DNA from: Candidatus Colimonas fimequi
GTDB lineage: Bacteria; Bacillota; Clostridia; Peptostreptococcales; Anaerovoracaceae
Direction: 5' to 3'
Length of the DNA stretch: 5,109 nt
Assembly: GCA_018065295.1 (NCBI GenBank)
Contig: JAGHTQ010000152.1
Coordinates: 1-5,109, forward strand
The notes beneath the pieces are model-generated. The model saw nothing but the letters and a program-made list of their open reading frames with translations. It made no database searches and was not told the DNA's origin. Shown here one piece after another: positions 1-5,108 of this stretch. The translations under genes were made by a program, and so were the position numbers. The number at the start of each line of letters is the position of its first letter. The first letter of the stretch is position 1.

Positions 1-1
1 T

Positions 2-472
2 CCTGCCATCTCAGCGAGAGTGCGTGCTCCATTAGAAAATCCGGAGTACACTACGATTGTTGACGTAGGCGGTAACGACAGTGGCGCAAGAATCATCAAT
101 CAGTTCCACAAGTATTTCGAACCTGAAGATACTGAGAGATATCTGGTGGTTAATGCCAACAGATTCGAGACGGATACTATCGAAGGTGCAAGATTTCATC
201 TGGAACAGATTCAGAACGAAATCAAGCTGCCAATTAACGGCTTTATTAACAACACTCACATGCTCTCTGAGACAACAGCTGAGGATGTTGTGAGAGGCCA
301 TAAACTTTGCAAGGAACTTTCTGAAGAGACAGGTATTCCTATTGTTTGGGATACGTGCAATGTGAAGTTCATAGACCAGCTGGCAGAAATTGCAGAGGAC
401 TACGACGAATACAAAGTATTCCCGTTACAGCTGCAGCTGCGTCCATCATGGCTTGACATTCAGTTCAGATAA
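2..472 (+). CDS. P-loop NTPase-like protein (CobQ/CobB/MinD/ParA type), 3' part only
   Basis: The reading frame is open to the left edge, so the gene starts upstream; 156 residues and the TAA stop are visible. A GTG at 20 is in frame, but it has no convincing ribosome binding site and falls inside conserved-looking sequence, so I do not treat it as the start. The visible part has an alternating beta/alpha pattern: a hydrophobic strand ending in DVGGND, which resembles the DxGG segment of SIMIBI-class P-loop proteins, then a strand YLVVNANR, and a strand-turn INGFINNTH. The Walker A loop would lie in the missing N-terminal part. From memory, similar ATP-binding proteins occur beside 2-oxoacid:ferredoxin oxidoreductase genes in Clostridia, but nothing here proves a substrate or partner. 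A terminator follows directly, so this gene ends its own transcription unit. The family call is moderate and the cellular role is unknown. Confidence 0.6.
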   Translation, partial: PAISARVRAPLENPEYTTIVDVGGNDSGARIINQFHKYFEPEDTERYLVVNANRFETDTIEGARFHLEQIQNEIKLPINGFINNTHMLSETTAEDVVRGHKLCKELSEETGIPIVWDTCNVKFIDQLAEIAEDYDEYKVFPLQLQLRPSWLDIQFR

Positions 473-495
473 ACACGCTCGCTAAATGAAAACGA

Positions 496-526
496 AGACA
501 CCCTGATTCAGGGTGTCTCTTTTATT
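496..526 (+). terminator. Intrinsic terminator of the upstream P-loop gene
   Basis: Arms agacaccct (496-504) and agggtgtct (510-518) are perfectly complementary over 9 bp, and a G-C pair (505/509) can close a 3-nt loop. The stem is followed by ctttt-a-tt. It begins 23 nt after the stop codon, as expected for a Rho-independent terminator, and separates the upstream gene from the nad operon. Confidence 0.9.
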
Positions 527-536
527 GAGAAAAATA

Positions 537-550
537 GGTGTCTTGACACC
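537..550 (+). promoter_or_regulatory. Perfect 6-2-6 dyad upstream of nadA, candidate NiaR operator
   Basis: ggtgtc-tt-gacacc is a perfect inverted repeat about 50-65 bp upstream of the predicted nadA transcription start. It is too short and tight to be a terminator hairpin. Firmicutes NAD biosynthesis operons are known to be repressed by NiaR (YrxA) in response to niacin, and the core TGTCTTGACA resembles the NiaR sites as I recall them. That assignment is inference, because no niaR gene is in the window. The dyad also contains a TTGACA, but no usable -10 lies at the right distance from it. Confidence 0.6.
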
Positions 551-553
551 AAA

Positions 554-569
554 CAAGACAAAAGTCTTG
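554..569 (+). promoter_or_regulatory. Second dyad overlapping the nadA -35 box
   Basis: caagac-aaaa-gtcttg is a perfect 6-4-6 inverted repeat that begins 3 bp after the first dyad. Its right arm repeats the GTCTTGA core of the first dyad (540-546 and 564-570, 24 bp apart) and runs into the -35 hexamer. A protein bound here would block RNA polymerase. It could be a weaker second site for the same regulator. Confidence 0.45.
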
Positions 570-595
570 AACATAAAAAACAAAAGTGATATACT
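567..595 (+). promoter_or_regulatory. Sigma-A-type promoter of the nadABC operon
   Basis: -35 TTGAAC (567-572), a 17-bp spacer, and an extended -10 tgaTATACT (hexamer 590-595). The predicted transcription start is near 602, giving a leader of about 56 nt. It lies downstream of the upstream gene's terminator and directly beside the two dyads, as expected for a repressible promoter. Confidence 0.7.
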
Positions 596-644
596 CGATT
601 CAATATGAAAATGGGCATGTAGTGCCTACAGATTTTATTAAAAA

Positions 645-650
645 AAGGAG
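645..650 (+). promoter_or_regulatory. Ribosome binding site that fixes the nadA start
   Basis: AAGGAG sits 7 nt before the ATG at 658. The open frame reaches back to a GTG at 586, but that codon overlaps the -10 box and lies upstream of the predicted transcript start, so it cannot be the start from this promoter. Confidence 0.85.
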
Positions 651-657
651 CTTTGAA

Positions 658-1587
658 ATGAGTGAAATGATACAGGGCTTTGAAGCGCTGCAGACTAGAA
701 TTGAAGAATTAAAAAAAGAGAAGAATGCAGTAATCATGGCTCACTATTATGTGCCAGACGAAGTACAGGATATTGCTGATTATGTTGGAGATTCATATTT
801 CCTTAGTGATCAGGCAACAAAGATTGATGCAGATGTAATCGTGTTATGCGGCGTTGAATTCATGGGCGAAAGCGCTAAGATTCTTAACCCTGGCAAGACA
901 GTATTACTTCCTGCACCAGATGCAGATTGTCCGATGGCACATATGGCGGAAGTTGATAGAATTCTTGAAGTTCGTGAAGAGTATGAAGATGTAGCAGTTG
1001 TATGCTATGTTAACTCAACAGCAGAACTGAAGGCTAACAGTGATGTATGTGTTACTTCTTCAAATGCGGAGAAGATTGTTGCAGCACTGCCAAACAAGAA
1101 TATTTTCTTTATTCCAGATCAGAATCTGGCACATTACATTGCTGACAAGATGCCAGAAAAGAACTTTATATTTAACGATGGCTACTGTCACGTTCATCAC
1201 AGCCTTAGACCTGAACAGGTCATGGAAGCTAAGGCTGCAAGACCTGAGGCTAAGGTTCTGGTTCATCCAGAATGCAAGCCATCAGTAACTGCACTTGCTG
1301 ATTACATTGGCAGTACATCAGGAATCATTAACTATGCAACAAACAGTGATGCCAAGGAATTCATCATTTCAACAGAAATGGGTGTGTTCCATGAGCTGCA
1401 GAAGAGAAATCCTGACAAGAAATTCTTCGTTGCTGGCAACATGCAGATCTGCCCTAATATGAAGAAGATTTCTCTTGAGAAGATTATCACTGCACTTGAA
1501 GAGGGTAAGGGAGCAGTAGAAATGGCTCCAGAATTTATGCAGAAGGCACTTGCTCCAATGGAGAGAATGCTTGAACTGTCAAAATAA
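658..1587 (+). CDS. nadA: Quinolinate synthase A
   Basis: NadA condenses iminoaspartate (from NadB) with dihydroxyacetone phosphate to form quinolinate, the precursor of the NAD ring, in the cytoplasm using a [4Fe-4S] cluster. The product from the ATG at 658 has 309 residues, the normal size of the compact NadA type. The expected cluster ligands are Cys91 (in DADCPMA), Cys177 (GYCHVH) and Cys265 (QICPNM), with the roughly 87-residue spacings known for Thermotoga NadA. Substrate-site motifs are present: AHYY (His29, Tyr31), YVNS (Tyr117, Asn119), TSSN (134-136), HPEC (His203, Glu205) and GSTSG with Thr220. It is the first gene of the operon, and the nadB start follows its stop after 18 nt. Control is probably by the dyads and promoter at 537-595. 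The assignment is close to certain; the start choice rests on the ribosome binding site and promoter position. Confidence 0.97.
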   Translation: MSEMIQGFEALQTRIEELKKEKNAVIMAHYYVPDEVQDIADYVGDSYFLSDQATKIDADVIVLCGVEFMGESAKILNPGKTVLLPAPDADCPMAHMAEVDRILEVREEYEDVAVVCYVNSTAELKANSDVCVTSSNAEKIVAALPNKNIFFIPDQNLAHYIADKMPEKNFIFNDGYCHVHHSLRPEQVMEAKAARPEAKVLVHPECKPSVTALADYIGSTSGIINYATNSDAKEFIISTEMGVFHELQKRNPDKKFFVAGNMQICPNMKKISLEKIITALEEGKGAVEMAPEFMQKALAPMERMLELSK

Positions 1588-1605
1588 GAAAGAGGGCGTA
1601 ATAAA

Positions 1606-2940
1606 GTGAGTAAACAGTATGATGTTATTATAGTAGGTACAGGTGCAGCAGGATGCTTCACAGCCATCCATCTAGCGCCAGAAAAAGAAGTGCTCATGAT
1701 TACTAAGAGCGCACTTGAAGATAGCGATTCCTGGCTTGCTCAGGGCGGTATTTGCGTACAGAAGAACAACGAAGACTATGATAGCTTCTATGAAGATACT
1801 ATGAAGGCTGGACACTACGAGAACCGTCCAGAATCCGTTGATAAGATGATTACTGACTCTCGTGAGGTAATTGACGAGCTTATCGAAGTAGGCGTTGATT
1901 TCGAACGTGAGGGTGGTGAACTGGCATATACAAGAGAGGGTGCTCACTCAACAAACAGAATTCTTTACCACGACGATATCACTGGTCAGGAAATCACAAG
2001 CAACCTTCTTGAGAGGGTTAAGACTCTGCCTAACGTGGAGATTCGCGAGTATACTGAGATGGTCGACATCCTTTGCGAGGATAACCGTTGCGACGGCATC
2101 CTTCTGAAGAACAGAGACGGTGAATACGAAGCTGTATTCGCACAGAACGTTATGTGGGCCAGCGGCGGTATTGGTGGAATCTACGAAAACTCAACAAACT
2201 TCCCACACCTGACAGGAGATGCGCTTGACTTGTCACTTAAGCATGGTATCGAGCTTCAGAACTTGGACTACGTTCAGATTCATCCAACAACTCTTTACTC
2301 CAAGAGCAAAGGCCGTCGCTTCCTGATTTCTGAGTCAGTAAGAGGTGAAGGTGCAGTTCTCTATGATAAGAACGGTAATAGATTCGTAGACGAAGTGCAG
2401 GCAAGAGACGTTGTAAGCAAGGCTATCTTCGAACAGATGGAGAAGGATGGCACTGACCACGTGTGGCTTGACTTCAGCACTATTAAAGACATCGATGTTA
2501 AAGAAAGATTCCCTAACATCTACAACAAATGCCTGGAAGAAGGATACGATATTACTAAGGACTGGATTCCAGTTGTTCCAGCCCAGCACTACTTCATGGG
2601 TGGTGTGCGTGTTGATCTGAACAGTAGAACATCAATGGATCATCTGTATGCGTCAGGTGAAACATGCTGTAATGGTGTTCACGGTGCCAACAGACTGGCA
2701 AGCAATTCACTCCTGGAGAGTCTTGTATTTGGTAAGGCAGGCGCTTATGATATTAATGAGAGTATTTCTAAGCGTAGTTTTGCTAAGTTTGATGGAATGT
2801 CAACAGAAGAAATTGCTAAGGCTTATGGTCTTGATCTGGATGAGTATAAGGATGAAGAACGTCAGAAGGCTGCAAGCAAGGAACGTATCTGGAAGGAAAT
2901 CAACAGGGTAAAGGAACTGAAGGAGAAGAATAATGGATAA
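1606..2940 (+). CDS. nadB: L-aspartate oxidase, short form
   Basis: NadB is an FAD enzyme that oxidises L-aspartate to iminoaspartate, which NadA uses; in anaerobes fumarate is the likely electron acceptor. The start is a GTG preceded by GAGGG (1592-1596) and is required to keep the N-terminal Rossmann motif (VGTGAAG, residues 10-16). Further family motifs follow in order: DSWLAQGGI (41-49, FAD contact), EGAHS (111-115), QIHPT (His226), SVRGEGA (Arg246), ARDVV (Arg267, matching the catalytic arginine of E. coli NadB), QHYFMGGV (His328) and HGANRLASNSLLE (Arg363). At 444 residues it is about 90 shorter than the E. coli and B. subtilis enzymes: after the second FAD motif only a lysine/glutamate-rich tail of about 65 residues remains, so most of the C-terminal helical domain is missing. 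All catalytic positions are intact, so I read this as a compact variant rather than a broken gene. Its last 8 nt overlap nadC. Confidence 0.96.
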   Translation: MSKQYDVIIVGTGAAGCFTAIHLAPEKEVLMITKSALEDSDSWLAQGGICVQKNNEDYDSFYEDTMKAGHYENRPESVDKMITDSREVIDELIEVGVDFEREGGELAYTREGAHSTNRILYHDDITGQEITSNLLERVKTLPNVEIREYTEMVDILCEDNRCDGILLKNRDGEYEAVFAQNVMWASGGIGGIYENSTNFPHLTGDALDLSLKHGIELQNLDYVQIHPTTLYSKSKGRRFLISESVRGEGAVLYDKNGNRFVDEVQARDVVSKAIFEQMEKDGTDHVWLDFSTIKDIDVKERFPNIYNKCLEEGYDITKDWIPVVPAQHYFMGGVRVDLNSRTSMDHLYASGETCCNGVHGANRLASNSLLESLVFGKAGAYDINESISKRSFAKFDGMSTEEIAKAYGLDLDEYKDEERQKAASKERIWKEINRVKELKEKNNG

Positions 2941-3787
2941 AATTACAATGATGGCTAATGCTGATCATCTGATTCTCATGGCTATCAGCGAAGATATATC
3001 ATCAGAAGACGTTACTACTAATTCTGTAATGAAGGAAGCTCGCCCTGGTAAAGCGGATCTTATCTGCAAGCAGGATGGTATTGTTGCGGGTCTTCCTATT
3101 TTCAAAAGAGTGTTCGAACTTATCGATAACGAAGTGAAAGTTAATCTGCTGGTTTCAGACGGTGAAGCTGTAACAAAAGGACAGCTTATGGCGACTGTAG
3201 AAGGTGATATGAGAAGCATTCTAAGCGGAGAGCGTACAGCACTCAATTACCTGCAGAGAATGAGTGGAATTGCCACATATACTAATGAGACAGTAAAACT
3301 CCTTGGAGACAGCAAAACAAAGCTTCTGGACACAAGAAAAACTACACCTAACATGCGTATATTTGAGAAGTATGCTGTTAAGGTTGGCGGTGGCAATAAC
3401 CATAGATATAATCTTAGCGATGGTGTTCTTATTAAGGACAATCATATTGGTGCTGCAGGCGGAATTACTGAGGCAATTACAGCGGCAAAAGAATATGCAC
3501 CATTCGTTCGTAAGATAGAAGTTGAAGTTGAAACTCTCGAAGGTCTGGCAGAAGCAATTGAAGCGGGTGCTGATATTGTTATGCTGGATAACATGACTCC
3601 AGAAACAATGGAGAAGGCGGTAGCCATGGCTGCTGGCAAAGTTGAGACTGAATGTTCAGGTAACGTAACAAAAGAAAACATCGAGAGATTAACATCACTT
3701 GGCGTGGATTACATCTCAAGTGGAGCACTTACTCATTCTGCTCCTATCATGGATGTAAGCCTTAAGAACCTTAAGCCTATAGACTAA
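2933..3787 (+). CDS. nadC: Nicotinate-nucleotide pyrophosphorylase (carboxylating)
   Basis: NadC (quinolinate phosphoribosyltransferase) converts quinolinate and PRPP to nicotinate mononucleotide, CO2 and pyrophosphate, the step joining the de novo route to the shared NAD pathway. The 284-residue length is normal. The N-terminal alpha/beta domain (about 1-115) holds EDISSEDVTT and ERTALNYLQRMSGIAT (Arg101). The barrel domain holds DTRKTTP (Arg135, Lys136), the glycine-rich GGGNNHR (His157, Arg158), LIKDNHI (Lys168, Asp169, His171), EVEVE (Glu198), MLDN (Asp219), a SGN segment (242-244) and SSGALTHS near the C-terminus. These match the quinolinate and PRPP binding residues of the family. The ATG at 2933 has GAAGGAG 7 nt upstream and overlaps the nadB stop, so the two are probably translationally coupled. 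An in-frame ATG at 2948 is possible but has a poorer ribosome binding site. An intrinsic terminator follows, making nadC the last gene of the operon. Confidence 0.97.
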   Translation: MDKITMMANADHLILMAISEDISSEDVTTNSVMKEARPGKADLICKQDGIVAGLPIFKRVFELIDNEVKVNLLVSDGEAVTKGQLMATVEGDMRSILSGERTALNYLQRMSGIATYTNETVKLLGDSKTKLLDTRKTTPNMRIFEKYAVKVGGGNNHRYNLSDGVLIKDNHIGAAGGITEAITAAKEYAPFVRKIEVEVETLEGLAEAIEAGADIVMLDNMTPETMEKAVAMAAGKVETECSGNVTKENIERLTSLGVDYISSGALTHSAPIMDVSLKNLKPID

Positions 3788-3808
3788 ATGCGAAATAAAA
3801 ATTACGAG

Positions 3809-3835
3809 AAAAAGCACTAGAAATAGTGCTTTTTT
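3809..3835 (+). terminator. Intrinsic terminator of the nadABC operon
   Basis: agcacta (3813-3819) and tagtgct (3824-3830) form a perfect 7-bp stem closed by a GAAA tetraloop, extendable by A-T pairs on both sides. It is followed by TTTTT (3831-3835). It begins about 22 nt after the nadC stop. The A-run on the 5' side means it could act weakly in the other direction too, but no minus-strand gene faces it. Confidence 0.88.
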
Positions 3836-3864
3836 AGTATTATTTAAGATTTATTTCGGGTTTA

Positions 3865-3886
3865 AACCTTTGAAATTTCAAAGGTT
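3865..3886 (+). promoter_or_regulatory. Perfect 22-bp palindrome over the -35 box, candidate operator
   Basis: aacctttgaaa (3865-3875) is followed directly by its exact reverse complement tttcaaaggtt (3876-3886), with no spacer. The lack of a loop and of a following T-run argues against a terminator. The left arm contains the whole -35 hexamer of the downstream promoter, so a dimeric protein bound here would compete with RNA polymerase. I cannot name the regulator from the sequence. Confidence 0.7.
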
Positions 3887-3898
3887 ATCAAGTATAAT
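3870..3898 (+). promoter_or_regulatory. Sigma-A-type promoter of the CarD-family gene
   Basis: -35 TTGAAA (3870-3875), a 17-bp spacer, and a consensus -10 TATAAT (3893-3898). The transcription start is expected near 3905, giving a leader of about 40 nt with the ribosome binding site AAGGA at 3933-3937. This is the best promoter match in the window. Confidence 0.8.
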
Positions 3899-3944
3899 AT
3901 TAGTAAACATAATGTGACTGGATGATTGTGAGAAGGATTGTACA

Positions 3945-4466
3945 ATGACTCGAAATAAGTATGAAATCGGCGATTTAGTCGTGTATGGCACCAATGGATT
4001 ATGTACAATTGAAGGAGTAGAGATGATGAGTTTTGGGGCAGGGTTGCCTGAAAACCCATATTATGTTCTGCGCCCAGATAGCAATAGTGAGTCCACTGTG
4101 TATGTACCGATTAACAATGAGAAACTTGTTGGCAAACTGCGTAAGCTTCTGACTGAGGATGAGATTAATGAAGCGATTGCTTACTGCAAGGATACGGAAT
4201 TTGTGTGGGATAACGATAGACGTTATCGTAATGAGAGATTCCGTCAGATTCTGGCAGGGGGCGTTCATAGAGATGTGCTCTGCATGATCAGATGCATCTA
4301 TGAGAGAAAACATGCTCTTGCAATTGATGGCAAGAAACTTCCGACTACTGATAATAACATCCTTAAACAGGCTGAGAAACTGGTTAATGAAGAGTTCTCA
4401 TATGTGTTAAAAATCACTCCAAATGAAGTGGGAGAATACATCAAAAGCCGATTAGAAATTGACTAA
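3945..4466 (+). CDS. CarD/CdnL-family RNA polymerase-binding transcription regulator
   Basis: CarD-family proteins bind the RNA polymerase beta subunit with an N-terminal Tudor-like domain and stabilise open promoter complexes, in mycobacteria notably at ribosomal RNA promoters. This 173-residue protein has the usual family length. Residues 5-65 match the RNAP-interacting domain: YEIGDLVVYGTNGLCTIEGV, then YYVLRP and VYVPINN. Residues 70-170 form the helical DNA-facing domain; Trp88, followed by RRY and Asn96, resembles the region of the minor-groove tryptophan in Mycobacterium CarD, with two extra residues between W and RR. The ATG has AAGGA 7 nt upstream. It is transcribed alone from a strong promoter carrying a palindromic operator candidate, and lies just before a tRNA cluster. 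No clear intrinsic terminator follows it. Membership in the family is well supported; which promoters it controls here is unknown, and it lacks the helicase parts of Mfd, the other protein with this domain. Confidence 0.9.
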   Translation: MTRNKYEIGDLVVYGTNGLCTIEGVEMMSFGAGLPENPYYVLRPDSNSESTVYVPINNEKLVGKLRKLLTEDEINEAIAYCKDTEFVWDNDRRYRNERFRQILAGGVHRDVLCMIRCIYERKHALAIDGKKLPTTDNNILKQAEKLVNEEFSYVLKITPNEVGEYIKSRLEID

Positions 4467-4519
4467 AAATAGGCCTGAAATTTAGTTAAAAAAATAATAA
4501 AAAAAGTCAATAAAAACTG

Positions 4520-4548
4520 TTGACAGTGTCAGGCTTATATAGTAATAT
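4520..4548 (+). promoter_or_regulatory. Promoter of the tRNA cluster
   Basis: Consensus -35 TTGACA (4520-4525), a 17-bp spacer, and -10 TAATAT (4543-4548). The start would fall near 4555, about 28 nt before the first tRNA. A TATAAT at 4546-4551 is also present, but its spacer of 20 bp is too long. The preceding 4467-4519 is A/T-rich and holds no clear terminator hairpin, so some transcripts of the CarD-family gene may run into the tRNAs. Confidence 0.75.
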
Positions 4549-4582
4549 AATTCCTGCAGCGAAGAGAAAATCGCAGCAACAT

Positions 4583-4659
4583 GGCGGCGTAGCTTAGTTG
4601 GCTAGAGCGTCCGGTTCATACCCGGAAGGTCACTGGTTCGACTCCAGTCGCCGCTACCA
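4583..4659 (+). tRNA. tRNA-Met (CAT), elongator
   Basis: A full cloverleaf of 77 nt with encoded CCA. The acceptor ggcggcg pairs with cgccgct (G-U at 1:72), the anticodon stem is tccgg/ccgga with loop ttCATac (anticodon 4617-4619), and the T-arm is actgg/ccagt. It lacks the initiator's three G-C pairs next to the anticodon loop and its unpaired position 1, and it closely resembles the B. subtilis elongator tRNA-Met rather than tRNA-Ile2. Confidence 0.95.
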
Positions 4660-4662
4660 TGT

Positions 4663-4738
4663 GGGCGTATAGCTCAGCTGGGAGAGCACCTGCCTTACAA
4701 GCAGGGGGTCACAGGTTCGAGCCCTGTTACGCCCACCA
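4663..4738 (+). tRNA. tRNA-Val (TAC)
   Basis: A 76-nt cloverleaf with encoded CCA. The acceptor gggcgta/tacgccc is perfect, the D-stem is gctc/gagc, the anticodon stem is cctgc/gcagg with loop ctTACaa (anticodon 4696-4698), and the T-arm is acagg/cctgt. It starts 3 nt after tRNA-Met, so the two are surely co-transcribed. Confidence 0.97.
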
Positions 4739-4744
4739 CATTTT

Positions 4745-4821
4745 GGTCCGGTAGTTCAGTTGGTTAGAATGCCAGCCTGTCACGCTGGAGGTCGACGGTT
4801 CGAGCCCGGTCCGGATCGCCA
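4745..4821 (+). tRNA. tRNA-Asp (GTC)
   Basis: A 77-nt cloverleaf with encoded CCA and the G73 discriminator expected for tRNA-Asp. The acceptor ggtccgg/ccggatc has one G-U pair, and the anticodon stem ccagc/gctgg carries loop ctGTCac (anticodon 4779-4781). The T-stem gacgg/ccggt is imperfect: 49:65 is G-U and 50:64 is an A/G mismatch. The rest of the molecule is normal, so I consider it functional. Confidence 0.94.
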
Positions 4822-4822
4822 A

Positions 4823-4844
4823 TTTTTTTTGAGGTCAATACCTC
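4823..4844 (+). other. T-run and small hairpin in the tRNA-Asp/tRNA-Cys spacer
   Basis: Eight T residues (4823-4830) directly follow tRNA-Asp, then gaggt-caat-acctc (4831-4844) forms a perfect 5-bp hairpin. In this order it is not a standard terminator, but T's behind a folded tRNA could cause partial termination, and the hairpin could be a processing signal. A competing pairing, cctca/tgagg (4841-4851), would take in the first bases of tRNA-Cys. Confidence 0.4.
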
Positions 4845-4849
4845 ATTGA

Positions 4850-4924
<75 letters not shown>

Positions 4925-4934
4925 AACTAAATAT

Positions 4935-5011
4935 GGTGGGTATAGTCAAGTGGTTAAGACAGCGGGTTGTGGCTCCGTTATGCGTGGGTTCGAATCCCAC
5001 TATCCACCCCA
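4935..5011 (+). tRNA. tRNA-His (GTG)
   Basis: A 77-nt molecule including the extra G-1 (4935) opposite C73, the hallmark of bacterial tRNA-His, with encoded CCA. The acceptor gtgggta/tatccac has one G-U pair, the D-stem is gtc/gac, the anticodon stem is gcggg/tccgt with loop ttGTGgc (anticodon 4969-4971), and the T-arm gtggg/cccac is perfect. Confidence 0.95.
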
Positions 5012-5033
5012 TTTATTAATACCAACTAAACGT

Positions 5034-5108
5034 TGGGGTATCGCCAAGCGGTAAGGCAACGGATTCTGATTCCGTCATGCGCAGGTTCGAATCCTGCTAC
5101 CCTAGCCA
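5034..5108 (+). tRNA. tRNA-Gln (CTG)
   Basis: A 75-nt cloverleaf with encoded CCA. The acceptor tggggta/tacccta has one G-U pair, the anticodon stem is acgga/tccgt with loop ttCTGat (anticodon 5066-5068), the T-arm gcagg/cctgc is perfect, and the discriminator is G73. It reads CAG only, so a second tRNA-Gln (TTG) must exist elsewhere. It is complete one base before the window edge. Confidence 0.95.

Noticed and set aside
543..548. TTGACA inside the first dyad as the nadA -35 box
   Set aside because: No acceptable -10 hexamer lies 16-18 bp downstream, whereas TTGAAC with an extended -10 TATACT at 17 bp fits well.
605..622. Five-codon open frame (MKMGM) in the nadA leader
   Set aside because: It begins about 3 nt after the predicted transcript start, has no ribosome binding site, and shows no regulatory codon run.
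614..626. ggca/tgcc hairpin in the nadA leader as a riboswitch
   Set aside because: A 4-bp stem in a 56-nt leader is too small for a known NAD-class or other riboswitch, and no expression platform is visible.
3862..4313. Minus-strand open frames opposite the CarD-family gene
   Set aside because: They lack ribosome binding sites and recognisable domains, and they lie opposite a clear family member.
4467..4519. Terminator after the CarD-family gene
   Set aside because: The stretch is A-rich with only the short aggcct self-complement; no stem followed by a T-run is present.
5022..5036. Small hairpin ccaac/gttgg before tRNA-Gln
   Set aside because: It is only 5 bp and would use the first three bases of the mature tRNA, which pair better in the acceptor stem.
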